This document shows, one piece after another, positions 1-7,765 of a stretch of DNA of 24,200 bases (position 1 is the stretch's first letter; each line of letters opens with the position of its first letter). The notes under the pieces were generated by a model. That model did not search any database and was not told the DNA's origin. It saw nothing but the letters and a program-made list of their open reading frames with translations. The position numbers and the translations under genes were made by a program. Source of the DNA: Candidatus Alcyoniella australis (lineage in GTDB: Bacteria; Lernaellota; Lernaellaia; JAVCCG01; Alcyoniellaceae); NCBI GenBank assembly GCA_030765605.1, contig JAVCCG010000026.1, positions 1 through 24,200 on the forward strand, read 5' to 3'.

Positions 1-53
1 CTTTCGTGCTGCTGGTTGTGACCGAGGATTTGGCGAAAAAGATCACGCCCTAG
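1..53 (+). CDS. 3' end of an unidentified protein (partial)
   Basis: The third frame is open from the window edge to a TAG at 51-53 and reads FVLLVVTEDLAKKITP before the stop. Only 16 residues are visible, so no family can be assigned. Two things suggest a genuine gene end: the stop is followed within 30 bases by a strong intrinsic terminator on the same strand, and the other two plus frames contain early stops. Confidence 0.5.
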   Translation, partial: FVLLVVTEDLAKKITP

Positions 54-80
54 CGCGATTGGATTGATCCGATTAAATTT

Positions 81-111
81 GGGCGGGGCGACCCGCCCGT
101 TTTATTTTTTT
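81..111 (+). terminator. Rho-independent terminator
   Basis: A perfect 7-bp G/C stem (GGGCGGG at 81-87, CCCGCCC at 92-98) with a GCGA tetraloop is followed by GTTTTATTTTTTT. It terminates the gene ending at 53. It lies only 20 bases before the next start codon at 132, so the downstream gene has almost no room for a promoter of its own after the hairpin. Confidence 0.9.
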
Positions 112-131
112 GCAGGCGTGGGGGATGTGCG

Positions 132-728
132 ATGTCCAAGTCCAAGCGCGCCAAGTGTGCGGTCTGCTCGGACAAGCAATGTACGCAGGGCAAGGATTGC
201 TTTGCCGGAGCAGCCGATGTTCGCGGTACGCTGACCGACAGCGAGATCCAGATGCTGCGCTGCGCGTCCTCTGTCGAGGCCGAGTTCTACATGCAGGCCA
301 CGCGTTTGGAGGAGCTGATCGAGTTCAGCTCGCGCATGGGCTATAAGCGGCTGGGCGTGGCGTTTTGCATCGGCCTCGCCGCTGAGGCTGAGCTGCTTTG
401 CAAAGTGCTCTCCGCGCGCTTCGAGGTTTTCTCGGCCTGCTGCAAGGCCTGCGGCCTGGACAAGTCCGAGCTGGGTTTGAAATATGTGCGTGACGAGGAG
501 TTCGAGGCGATGTGCAATCCGGTGGGCCAAGCCCGGCTGCTCGCTCGCGAGAAGACCGAGCTCAATCTGATCCTCGGACTTTGCGTGGGGCACGACATGC
601 TGTTCACCGCGCATTCGGCCGCGCCGGTGAGCACCTTTGCGGTCAAGGATCGCGTGTTGGGGCATAACCCTCTGGCCGCGCTGTACTCGAACTACTACCG
701 CAAACGCCGCTTCAACCTCGACGAATAA
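132..728 (+). CDS. DUF1847 family metal-binding protein
   Basis: This is a 198-residue protein of the DUF1847 family, whose biochemical role is not established. The N-terminus carries a Cys cluster (CAVCSDKQCTQGKDC, about residues 9-23) of the kind expected to bind zinc or a cluster. The C-terminal half contains the family's conserved stretch CVGHDMLFTAHSAAPVSTFA followed by VKDRVLGHNPLAALY. Further paired Cys residues occur near 'SACCKACG'. There is no signal peptide or membrane segment, so it should be cytoplasmic. The ATG at 132 follows a G-rich ribosome-binding stretch (GGGGGATG). The gene follows a terminator and is followed 21 bases later by the broken HAD hydrolase gene, suggesting an original two-gene unit. 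Family assignment is confident; function is unknown. Confidence 0.85.
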   Translation: MSKSKRAKCAVCSDKQCTQGKDCFAGAADVRGTLTDSEIQMLRCASSVEAEFYMQATRLEELIEFSSRMGYKRLGVAFCIGLAAEAELLCKVLSARFEVFSACCKACGLDKSELGLKYVRDEEFEAMCNPVGQARLLAREKTELNLILGLCVGHDMLFTAHSAAPVSTFAVKDRVLGHNPLAALYSNYYRKRRFNLDE

Positions 729-749
729 TCCGGGCCGGGAGACCTGGCA

Positions 750-1272
750 ATGCACGTGCTGCAACGGATTATCGAGCGCATCCAGGGCGCAGGACCGGAG
801 CAGCCGGTGGTGGTTTTCGATTTGGACAGCACGCTGTTCTCCACCGAGCTGCGCAGCTTACGATACGCCGCTGCCCGGGGCCGCGCGGTTCGTCAACCGC
901 GTGTATCGCGCGGGAGCAGTGGTGTGCTACCTCACCGGGCGCGACAGCCCGGGCATGGGAAGCGGAACGCGCGCAAGCCTGAGCGAACACGGCTTTCCCT
1001 TTGACTGCCAGCGGGTCGATCTGCTGATGAAGCCGCGGATCGAGATCAAGGACATGGATTTCAAGCGTGACGCGGTGCGGCAAATCGGTGAGATGGGCCA
1101 AGTGCTTGCCGCATTTGACAATGAACCGGGAAATATCAACCTATTTGCTGATACATTTCCCGAGGCGATCGTGGTGCTGCTCGATACGATCCACAGCCCG
1201 ACGCCAGTCGTGCCTTACGAGCACGTCGTGAGAATCAGCGACTTCAACGGATTGGCTGATCGGAAGGAATAA
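750..1272 (+). pseudogene. HAD-superfamily hydrolase, internally deleted and frameshifted
   Basis: The ATG at 750 has a good Shine-Dalgarno (GGGAG at 737-741) and opens a frame with the HAD motif I VVVFDLDSTLF (the DxD nucleophile pair). That frame becomes meaningless after about 855. From about 856 a different frame continues the same protein: AYDTPLPGAARFVNRVYRAG, then CYLTGRDSPG (motif II-like Thr), MKPRIEIKDMDFKRD (motif III-like Lys) and AAFDNEPGNINLF (motif IV acidic residues), ending at the TAA at 1270-1272. The two parts meet directly, leaving about 35 residues before 'AYDTPLPGA'. In relatives a cap segment of several dozen residues normally lies between them, so the cap appears deleted, with a +1 shift at the junction. 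As read, no complete enzyme can be made. An assembly or consensus error in this spot is the alternative explanation. Confidence 0.8.
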
Positions 1273-1324
1273 AACGGGCAAGAGGCGACCGATCCACGAC
1301 CCGTATCCGGGGCAGCCGCTGAAC

Positions 1325-1504
1325 ATGACGCAGCAGACGTTGGAGCAGGTGAAGCGGCTGCACGGGCTGCTGCCGATCTGTTCCAAGCGCAAGAGCATCC
1401 GCGACGACCAGGGCTACTGGCGGCAGGTCGAAACCTTTACCCACGGGTTGTGCCCGACGTGCCTTAAGGAACTCTACCCCGAGCTCGACGACGACAAGAG
1501 CTGA
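1325..1504 (+). CDS. Orphan Cys-rich domain of the sensor-associated 'LLPICxxCKxIRDDxGYW' type, possibly decaying
   Basis: The frame encodes RLHGLLPICSKRKSIRDDQG, then YWRQVETF and THGLCPTCLKELYPE before TGA at 1502-1504. This is the small domain commonly found at the extreme C-terminus of PAS-domain and response-regulator proteins. Here it stands alone. The usual first CxxC is reduced to CxxR (ICSKRK), while the second pair (CPTC) is intact, and the roughly ten-residue linker usually present between the halves is missing. The first in-frame ATG is at 1325 (59 aa) but lacks a clear Shine-Dalgarno. The frame is open back to 1232, and a good SD (GGAAGGA, 1262-1268) sits five bases before an in-frame ACG at 1274. 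This suggests either a lost ATG or a non-canonical start giving 76 aa. It ends 13 bases from the convergent gene. It may be a remnant. Confidence 0.55.
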   Translation: MTQQTLEQVKRLHGLLPICSKRKSIRDDQGYWRQVETFTHGLCPTCLKELYPELDDDKS

Positions 1505-1517
1505 TCGCCGGTCGGGC

Positions 1518-2621
1518 TCACTTGCCGATGTAGAGCACCTCGCTGATACCCGGCTGCGATATCTGAATCTGCGTGCCGTCGGGCGCGCTGAGCGTGGCCG
1601 TGACGTCGCAGCGGAAGCGCCAGACGTGGCTTTGGGCGAAAAGCCCGGCCACGGTGCGTTCGATGAAGCTCAGCTTGGATAAGATGTCGATGTACTCCAT
1701 CAATTTTTTCACCCGCACCTCGCCGCTGATCGACCAGCCGTTGGCCGCGGCCTGGAACCCCACGCGCATCGGCTTTTTCAGGCCCGTGGCCTGGTCCACG
1801 ACCCAGTCCGAGGGCTGCAGCGCGGCCGCGGTGGTGGCGAGCACAATTTGCGAGCCCTGGGCAACGATGATCCAGGTCGCCAGTCCCGCGCCGTACTGCT
1901 TGGGCAGCCGGAACTCGAGATAGTCGATGGTGTACTCGCCGCTCATGCTGCGCAGGCTCTGCCAGCGATCCGAGTACTGGTTGGGCAGCATCGATACCGG
2001 CGCGTGGTCCAGATAGGCCCGGCCGCTGATCGGGTGCGTTTTGCCCTCGAGGGTCACGGTTCCCGTAAGCTCGGCCATGGGCACGGGCACCCGCGCGCTG
2101 TAGTACTTCTGTTTGTCGCCGTCGAAAAAGACGAAGCTGGAGTTGGGCTGCCAGCCGGGGACCACGGCGTGCAGCTTGACGTCCACGACCATCTCCTGCT
2201 GGGCGACCCGTAGCCGGAAGTTCGGGTAGTCGCCGCTGAGGAAGCTCTGGCCGACCTTGATATCCAAGCGTTCGGTGGAGGCCTCAAACGCTTTGTCGTC
2301 GAACTCCTGGCGCACGAAGTGATCTTCGCCCTGCGGGTCGATCCAGGTCACGTCGACCGTGGCCTTCTGGTCGCCGATGCCGATGTTGGTGATCATCACG
2401 TTGCAAAAAAGCGCGCCGCCGTCGTCCAGGTCGGCGAGCACGAACCAACTGATGGAGAACATCTCGCGCTCGTCGGGGAAAAAGCTGTACTGCGAGAGGG
2501 GCAGCGGTTCGTTCAACGGCCAGGGCTCGCCGGGGAAGACCTCGACCTGCTTGGCATGGGCAACGGACGCGCACAGCGCCACGACCAGCAACGCCGATAA
2601 AAGCAGCAGCGGTTTTCTCAT
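1518..2621 (-). CDS. Secreted CrtC/Svf1-like (lipocalin-type) protein
   Basis: The 367-residue product has a clear Sec signal peptide (MRKPLLLLSALLVVALCASV, cleavage probably after AHA at 21-23), so it is exported. The mature part is rich in beta-strand-like sequence and carries FFPDEREMFSISWFVLADLD near the N-terminus and GRAYLDHAP at about 200-208. Both resemble the double-lipocalin fold family that contains carotenoid hydratase CrtC, AttH and yeast Svf1. These proteins bind or modify hydrophobic ligands; the ligand here cannot be told. It has no carotenoid genes beside it, so a CrtC reaction is not implied. The ATG at 2619-2621 has an SD (GAGG, six bases upstream). It lies 24 bases downstream of tnaA on the same strand and may be co-transcribed with it. 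Family call is moderate. Confidence 0.6.
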   Translation of the reverse strand: MRKPLLLLSALLVVALCASVAHAKQVEVFPGEPWPLNEPLPLSQYSFFPDEREMFSISWFVLADLDDGGALFCNVMITNIGIGDQKATVDVTWIDPQGEDHFVRQEFDDKAFEASTERLDIKVGQSFLSGDYPNFRLRVAQQEMVVDVKLHAVVPGWQPNSSFVFFDGDKQKYYSARVPVPMAELTGTVTLEGKTHPISGRAYLDHAPVSMLPNQYSDRWQSLRSMSGEYTIDYLEFRLPKQYGAGLATWIIVAQGSQIVLATTAAALQPSDWVVDQATGLKKPMRVGFQAAANGWSISGEVRVKKLMEYIDILSKLSFIERTVAGLFAQSHVWRFRCDVTATLSAPDGTQIQISQPGISEVLYIGK

Positions 2622-2645
2622 CGCAGACCTCGGTAAGTCGTGGAG

Positions 2646-4019
2646 TCAGATCGGTTTGAAATGGGCCAGGAAGTGACGCAGCTTTTGCGGCGCGTAGCTC
2701 AGGCGCAAACCGCGCAGCTCGGCGCGCCGCTTGTGAACCGCGATGACCACCTGCGCCACGTAGTCCAGATGGTTGTCGGTGTAGACCCGGCGCGGCACTG
2801 CCAGCCGCACCAGCTCCATGGGCGCGGGCAGCTCTTCGCCGCTTTGCTCGTCGCGGCTGGCGAACATCACCGAGCCGATCTCGCTGGTGCGCACGCCGCC
2901 CTCCAGGTACAGCGCGCACGAGAGCGACTGGCCCGGGAACTGCAACGGCGGCACGTGGGGCGCAAAGCGCGCGGCGTCGATGAACACCGCATGACCGCCC
3001 GCCGGAAGCTGCACCGGCACACCCGCGTCGTCGAGTTTTTTAGCCAGGCGTTCCACCTGGCCGATGCGGCAGTCCAGCCAGGACTCTTCGAGCCCCTCGC
3101 GCAGGCCCACGGCCAGGGCCTCCAGATCGCGGCCGGCCAGCCCGCCGTAGGTGCGGAAGCCCTCGATCACAACCATTACCTCGGTGACCTTGCGCGCCAC
3201 CTGCTTGCTGCGCGTGGCTAAAAAACCGCCGATGTTGACCAGACCGTCCTTCTTGGCGCTCATCGTCGCGCCGTGGGCCAGGCCGAACAGCTCTCGGGCG
3301 ATCTCGAGCAGCGGTCGCTTGGCCTGGCCGCGCTCGCGGTGCTTGATGAACCAACAGTTCTCAGCGTAGCGCGCGGCGTCGAGGTACAGCGGCACGCCGT
3401 GACGGTCGCAGACCTCGCGCACCCGGCGCAGGTTGGCCAGGCTCACCGGCTGACCGCCTACCGAGTTGTTGGTTACTGTGACCATCACCAGCGGCACGCG
3501 CTCGCGGCCCTGTTCGCGCAGCAGACGATCGAGCCCGCGCCAGTCCATGTTGCCTTTAAACGGCGCGCGCGAGTCCGGGTCGTGCGCCTCGCGGCACGGC
3601 AGGTTGAGCGCCACGCCGCCCTTGTGGCGCACGTTGGCCTCGGTGGTGTCGAAGTGCGTATTGTTCGGCACCAGCTGCCCGGGTTCGACCAGCGCCGAGA
3701 ACAGCAGGTTCTCCGCGGCGCGGCCCTGGTGGGTCGGGATCACGTGGTGCATGCCGGTGATCTCGCGCACCGAGCGCTCGAAGTTGAAAAAGCTCTGGGC
3801 CCCGGCGTACGACTCGTCGCCGCGCATCATCGCGCTCCACTGCATCTGCGACATCGCGCCCGTGCCCGAGTCGGTCAGCAGATCGATGGTCACGTTTCGC
3901 GCCTTGAGTGAGAACAGGTTGTAATGGGCCTGCCGCAGATATTTCTCGCGCTGGGCGCGGGTGGTCAACGGGATCGATTCCACGGCTTTTATTTTGTACG
4001 GTTCGAATCCAAGCGGCAT
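2646..4019 (-). CDS. tnaA: Tryptophanase (L-tryptophan indole-lyase)
   Basis: This is a PLP-dependent beta-eliminating lyase of 457 residues that splits L-tryptophan into indole, pyruvate and ammonia in the cytoplasm. The family is unmistakable: IDLLTDSGTGAMS, PTHQGRAAENLL, TVTNNSVGGQPVS, and the PLP lysine in ATMSAKKDGLVNIGG (Lys257). The close relative tyrosine phenol-lyase is nearly collinear, so specificity positions can be compared. Position 124 is Asp (Thr in tyrosine phenol-lyase), 381 is Ile (Arg there) and 448 is His (Phe there), all as in tryptophanases. Position 379 is Ser, unlike the Met of the lyase or the Val I recall in E. coli TnaA. I start at the ATG at 4017-4019 because a GGAG lies seven bases upstream; the frame stays open to 4094 but that extension has no family similarity. 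No tnaB transporter is adjacent, and no TnaC-like leader was recognised. Confidence 0.9.
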   Translation of the reverse strand: MPLGFEPYKIKAVESIPLTTRAQREKYLRQAHYNLFSLKARNVTIDLLTDSGTGAMSQMQWSAMMRGDESYAGAQSFFNFERSVREITGMHHVIPTHQGRAAENLLFSALVEPGQLVPNNTHFDTTEANVRHKGGVALNLPCREAHDPDSRAPFKGNMDWRGLDRLLREQGRERVPLVMVTVTNNSVGGQPVSLANLRRVREVCDRHGVPLYLDAARYAENCWFIKHRERGQAKRPLLEIARELFGLAHGATMSAKKDGLVNIGGFLATRSKQVARKVTEVMVVIEGFRTYGGLAGRDLEALAVGLREGLEESWLDCRIGQVERLAKKLDDAGVPVQLPAGGHAVFIDAARFAPHVPPLQFPGQSLSCALYLEGGVRTSEIGSVMFASRDEQSGEELPAPMELVRLAVPRRVYTDNHLDYVAQVVIAVHKRRAELRGLRLSYAPQKLRHFLAHFKPI

Positions 4020-4158
4020 CGAAGCGCTCCAGGTAATTATGGTCTGACTGTAACTTTGGAATATCCTAGTAGTCCGCCGGTCCAGTGTCCACAATCCGGG
4101 GGTTTCCTTGACCCATTGGAAAGGGGCATGTTACACAGCGCATCAGATGGAGGTCGTT

Positions 4159-4635
4159 ATGCCACGCATCCTGTTCGCGCTGTTGATCGTGTTGATCCTC
4201 GCCCTGCCGGTCGCGGCCCAGACCACGCCCGCGCCGGCAACGCCCGCTTCCGGATCGATTCAGTTCTACCCAAGGACCAGCCTGCATTTTCTCGGCGACG
4301 CCTCTTACGCGATCGAGCCCCAGGGCGAGCAGATCGCGGTCAGCGTGAACCACGGCGACAAGCAACAGAGCTATCGACTCTCCGGCGAACTACTCGAGAT
4401 CGACCGCATCCCCCTGGATCAGGGGACCGAGGTGCTGGTGGTCGTCTACAACAAACGCGGTGCTGAGAAGTGGGTGCTGGTGTTGGCTGAGATCGATTTC
4501 ATCAAGTACATGCGCGAGGCTGCCCGCGCCAAGGGCGTATCGGCCGAGATCGATCTTGCCGGTCAGGCGCAGATCGCATCGCTCCAGGTCAGCGACGCGG
4601 GCTTTCGTCAGATTTTAGGAATGCCGGCCGAGTAA
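4159..4635 (+). CDS. Small secreted protein of unknown function
   Basis: A 158-residue product begins with a strong Sec signal peptide (MPRILFALLIVLILALPVAA, then Q) followed by a Pro/Thr/Ala-rich linker (TTPAPATPASGS). The mature domain, about 120 residues, is mixed alpha/beta by eye: a strand-rich stretch up to VLVVVYNKRGAEKWVLVLAE, then a helical C-terminus. I do not recognise the family. The start at 4159 is chosen because GGAGG (4149-4153) sits five bases before it and the signal peptide begins there; ATGs at 4108 and 4147 are less suitable. It diverges from tnaA across a 139-bp gap. Its stop is one base away from the stop of the convergent RNase gene. A poor -35/-10 candidate (TTGACC at 4108-4113) precedes it. 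Confidence 0.75.
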   Translation: MPRILFALLIVLILALPVAAQTTPAPATPASGSIQFYPRTSLHFLGDASYAIEPQGEQIAVSVNHGDKQQSYRLSGELLEIDRIPLDQGTEVLVVVYNKRGAEKWVLVLAEIDFIKYMREAARAKGVSAEIDLAGQAQIASLQVSDAGFRQILGMPAE

Positions 4636-4636
4636 T

Positions 4637-6604
4637 TTAGTCTAACGTTCGGAATTCGACCAACCCGGTCTGCGGCTGCACGCGCTCGACGCGGGCCCGC
4701 CGCTTGCTGCCCGGCTCCACGCCCGCACCCAGTTCGATTATCGTGCGCAGCAGCACTTCCTCGACCTGGACCAGCTGGATGTCGGGCCGGTCGCGTAGCG
4801 GCTTGATCGCTCGCAGCGTGTATTCCCGGTCCGGGTTCTGCTCGAAAAAGACCAGGGTGAAGTAGCGCTTGATCTGTTGCTCGACATCGCGGATTGCCAG
4901 CAGCTCGCTCTCGGCCTGCTTGGCCAGGGTCAGCAGCTCGCTGCGGTCGGCGTAGGCTGTCTGGCCGTGGGCGATGTGGTGCGTGATCTGGCGTTGCATG
5001 ATCAGGTCTGGATAGCGCCTGATCGGCGAGGTGATCTGGAAGTAGGGTGTGACTCCCAGACTCACGTGCGGTCCCGGCTCAAGGGTCAGGATACTGGGTC
5101 CGGGGCGGTGCCCCACGGTCCGCGGTTCCTGCACGCGATAGATCGAGGGCAGTTCCCACTGGGCGCAGAGCTTGGCCGCCCGGTGGTTGGTGAGGATCAT
5201 CAGCTCCTCGACCAGGCGCGAGCCCGAGGCGTCGCGGTCGCGCAGGGCGATCTGCACGCGGCCTTGGGCATCCACGGAGATCTTGGTCTCCATGCCGGGG
5301 AAGACCGCGGCGCCTGCGGCCTGGCGGTTTTCCCACAGCAGCTTGCGCAGTGGTTCGAGCAGCAGCAGCGCCTCGCCGATCGGCGTGTCGCCGCCCTGCA
5401 TCAGCTCGGCCGTGGAGTCGAAGTCCAGGTTGCGGTCCACGCAGATCACGCTGGACTGCGGCTCGAACTCGAGCAGCTCAAGCTGTGCGTTAAAGCGCAT
5501 GAAAAAGCTCAGCGCGGCGCGATCCTGGCCCTGATTGAGGCTCAGCCGGTCGAAGCACAGGCTCTCGGGCAGCATCGGGTGGATCACGTTGGGCAGGTAG
5601 AGCGTGGCAATGCGACGCTTGGCCGCCAGGTCCAGCTCGCTGTCGCGTTCGATCAGCTCGCCCACGTCGGTGATGTGCACCCAGACCACCAGCTGGTCGC
5701 CGTCGCGCTGAACCGAGAGCGCGTCGTCGTAGTCCATCGTGGTCTCGGAGTCGATGCTGAACGTGGTCAGCCCGCGCAGGTCGCGCCGTCCCTCGATCGA
5801 CAGCGGAGCCGTGGCCAGCTGCTGAGCCTGTTCGAGTACCTTGGCGTTGAACCCGGTGCGCAGTCCGTGCCGCGAGAGGGTCAGCTCGATCAGGTCGATC
5901 TCGCGTCCGGCGGCGGTCAGTGCGGCGATCGCCCGCTCGTTGGCCTGCTCGCCGATCCAGAAGCGCTTGAGGAAGCCCAGGTCGATCTCGTCGTGCAGCT
6001 CGTTCTCCAGCAGCCGCTGCCACAGCGCGTCGAGAAAACGCTTCGACCCCTGAAGCTGCTCCAGCGCCTGCCGTGCGCCCTCGCGGCCGTCGGCCAGGGC
6101 GTTGAATACCGGCAGCGCCTCCTCGATCAGCAGCCGCGCCTGCTCCTTGCGCTGTTTGGTCTCGATCCGTTTTTGCAGCGTGGCGTCGTCCACCGCATCG
6201 ACCCGGTCGCCGGAGAGGCTGAAGCGCATCGGGTGCTCCAGGATCAGCCTGAGCAGCGCCGCGATCTGTACGCCGCCGGGCTGCTCGCCGTACCAGGTCT
6301 GGGCCATCTGCGCCAGGCTGAATCTGCCGCCGACCACGCTGTCCCACAGCAGGTCGAGGTCGATCTGCTCCATCAGTTCGCGGGCTTGCGCGTCGAACTG
6401 AGCCAGGACGCGGCGGATAGCGCTTTGATCCTGGGCCGGGGCGTCGAGCGCGAACTCGAATACCACCTTGTTTTGGTTGATTTTAACCTTGCGTCCCGTG
6501 GCCGTGAGCACGTGAAAGTGCAGGCGTGAGCCGTCCCCCTGGACGGAGTCCAGCCGCGCTCCGAACTCGTAGCGCTTGTTGTAGAAGCAAAGGCCGGGAA
6601 CCAT
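4637..6604 (-). CDS. RNB-domain 3'-5' exoribonuclease (RNase II/R family)
   Basis: This 655-residue protein belongs to the RNase II/RNase R family, processive 3'-5' hydrolysis of RNA in the cytoplasm. A short N-terminal beta domain (about 10-55) and a helical, Gln/Glu-rich region (about 60-270) precede the RNB catalytic domain. The metal-binding acidic motif is intact: SIDSETTMDYDDAL, with Asp285, 291, 293 and 294. SRLVEELMILTN (462-473) and TSPIRRYPDL (525-534) are further family signatures. A C-terminal S1-like beta domain follows from about 590. Length and the helical N-terminal region resemble the cyanobacterial/plastid type of RNase II more than E. coli RNase R, which has longer cold-shock domains; this subtype is an inference. 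The ATG at 6602-6604 has GAGG seven bases upstream. It is divergent from the epimerase gene and convergent, with a 1-bp gap, with the small secreted protein. Confidence 0.88.
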   Translation of the reverse strand: MVPGLCFYNKRYEFGARLDSVQGDGSRLHFHVLTATGRKVKINQNKVVFEFALDAPAQDQSAIRRVLAQFDAQARELMEQIDLDLLWDSVVGGRFSLAQMAQTWYGEQPGGVQIAALLRLILEHPMRFSLSGDRVDAVDDATLQKRIETKQRKEQARLLIEEALPVFNALADGREGARQALEQLQGSKRFLDALWQRLLENELHDEIDLGFLKRFWIGEQANERAIAALTAAGREIDLIELTLSRHGLRTGFNAKVLEQAQQLATAPLSIEGRRDLRGLTTFSIDSETTMDYDDALSVQRDGDQLVVWVHITDVGELIERDSELDLAAKRRIATLYLPNVIHPMLPESLCFDRLSLNQGQDRAALSFFMRFNAQLELLEFEPQSSVICVDRNLDFDSTAELMQGGDTPIGEALLLLEPLRKLLWENRQAAGAAVFPGMETKISVDAQGRVQIALRDRDASGSRLVEELMILTNHRAAKLCAQWELPSIYRVQEPRTVGHRPGPSILTLEPGPHVSLGVTPYFQITSPIRRYPDLIMQRQITHHIAHGQTAYADRSELLTLAKQAESELLAIRDVEQQIKRYFTLVFFEQNPDREYTLRAIKPLRDRPDIQLVQVEEVLLRTIIELGAGVEPGSKRRARVERVQPQTGLVEFRTLD

Positions 6605-6666
6605 CGGGAACCTCGATCAAAGGTCGCCTAGGCTAGACGATCGGCCGAGCCCTGGCAAGCCGTGAC

Positions 6667-6695
6667 TTGACATCGCGGCGGGTCTGCCGCATAAG
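6667..6695 (+). promoter_or_regulatory. Sigma-70-type promoter of the epimerase gene
   Basis: TTGACA (6667-6672, perfect -35) is followed after 17 bases by CATAAG (6690-6695, four of six matches to the -10 consensus). The predicted start near 6702 would give a short leader containing the GAGGAG ribosome-binding site before the ATG at 6728. Spacing and orientation fit well. Confidence 0.55.
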
Positions 6696-6727
6696 GCAAT
6701 TCGACCATAAGTGTTGAGGAGACTGCG

Positions 6728-7765
6728 ATGAGACTGATCGTTACCGGAGCGGCCGGGTTTCTGGGTTACCATATCTGCAACGAGCTCGCCGAGCACTACG
6801 ACGAGATCGTGGCGCTCGATGTCGCCGACTTCGTCGAGAACGAATATCCCGCCAAAACCAGCTTCCATAAGGTCGATATCCGCGACCTCGATGCGCTCAA
6901 GGCGCTGTTCGCGGGCGGAGGGCTCGTGGCCCACGCCGCGGCCGCCCTGCCGCTGTGGAAGCCCGAGGACATCTACAGCACCAACGTCCAGGGCACGCGC
7001 AACGTGCTCGAGGCGGCCAAGCATTGCGGCGTTGAGCGCGTGGTGCTGGTCTCGTCCACCGCGGTCTACGGCGTGCCCGAGAAGCACCCGATTTACGAGG
7101 ACGATCCGCTGGTCGGCGTGGGCCCCTATGGCGAATCGAAGATCGAGGCCGAGCAGATCTGCGTCGAATACCGCTCCAAAGGGCTGATTGTGCCGATCAT
7201 CCGCCCCAAGACCTTCATCGGTACCGGACGCCTGGGCGTATTCCAGATCCTCTACGACTGGGTCCAGAGCGGCAAGAAGATCCCGATCATCGGCAACGGC
7301 AAGAACCGCTACCAACTGCTCGAGGTTGAGGACCTGGTCTCCTCGATCCAGCTCGCGCTCAGCGGTCCGGCCGAAAAGGTCAACGATACGTTCAACGTCG
7401 GCGCCAAGGAATTTCACACGGTCAACCAGGACGTGGGCGAGATGTGCGCCTACGCCAATAGCGGCGCGCGGGTGATGCGCACCCCGGCCTGGCTGGTCAA
7501 GCTCGTGCTCGAGCTGTTCTGGATGCTGCGCATCTCGCCGCTGTACAAGTGGGTCTACGGCACGGCCGACAAGGACTCGTTCGTCTCCATCGAAAAGGCC
7601 GAAAAGGTGCTGGGCTGGGAGCCCAAGTACTCCAACGCCCAGGCGCTGATCCGCTCCCACCAGTGGTACCTGGACCACAAACACGAGCTGGCCGGAGCCG
7701 AGGGCGTCACCCACCGCGTGGCCTGGAAACAGGGCATTCTCGGGTTTATCAAGAAGTTCATGTAA
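6728..7765 (+). CDS. NAD-dependent epimerase/dehydratase (extended SDR)
   Basis: The 345-residue protein is an extended short-chain dehydrogenase/reductase with an N-terminal NAD-binding Rossmann fold. It carries the glycine motif TGAAGFLG (about 6-13), Asp at the end of strand 2 (VALDVAD), the DIRD motif, the VSSTAVYG catalytic Ser region and the YGESK catalytic Tyr/Lys pair. Such enzymes act on nucleotide sugars, steroids or hopanoid precursors; the substrate cannot be read from the sequence. A hydrophobic stretch (LVKLVLELFWML, around 258-269) in the substrate domain resembles the 3-beta-HSD-like branch more than sugar epimerases, which is only a hint. The ATG at 6728 has GAGGAG just upstream. 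Its last 8 bases overlap the 3' end of the convergent KaiC-like gene. Confidence 0.82.
   Translation: MRLIVTGAAGFLGYHICNELAEHYDEIVALDVADFVENEYPAKTSFHKVDIRDLDALKALFAGGGLVAHAAAALPLWKPEDIYSTNVQGTRNVLEAAKHCGVERVVLVSSTAVYGVPEKHPIYEDDPLVGVGPYGESKIEAEQICVEYRSKGLIVPIIRPKTFIGTGRLGVFQILYDWVQSGKKIPIIGNGKNRYQLLEVEDLVSSIQLALSGPAEKVNDTFNVGAKEFHTVNQDVGEMCAYANSGARVMRTPAWLVKLVLELFWMLRISPLYKWVYGTADKDSFVSIEKAEKVLGWEPKYSNAQALIRSHQWYLDHKHELAGAEGVTHRVAWKQGILGFIKKFM

Noticed and set aside
1518-2621. Carotenoid hydratase (CrtC) as a specific function for the lipocalin-type secreted protein
   Set aside because: Only the fold-level motifs match; there are no carotenoid genes around and the protein has a Sec signal peptide, so only the superfamily is reported.
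4877-6529. A 550-residue open frame on the plus strand opposite the RNase gene
   Set aside because: It lies exactly antisense to a well-supported RNB-domain protein, its composition is the His/Gln/Val/Ala-rich pattern typical of antisense frames in GC-rich DNA, and it shows no family motifs.
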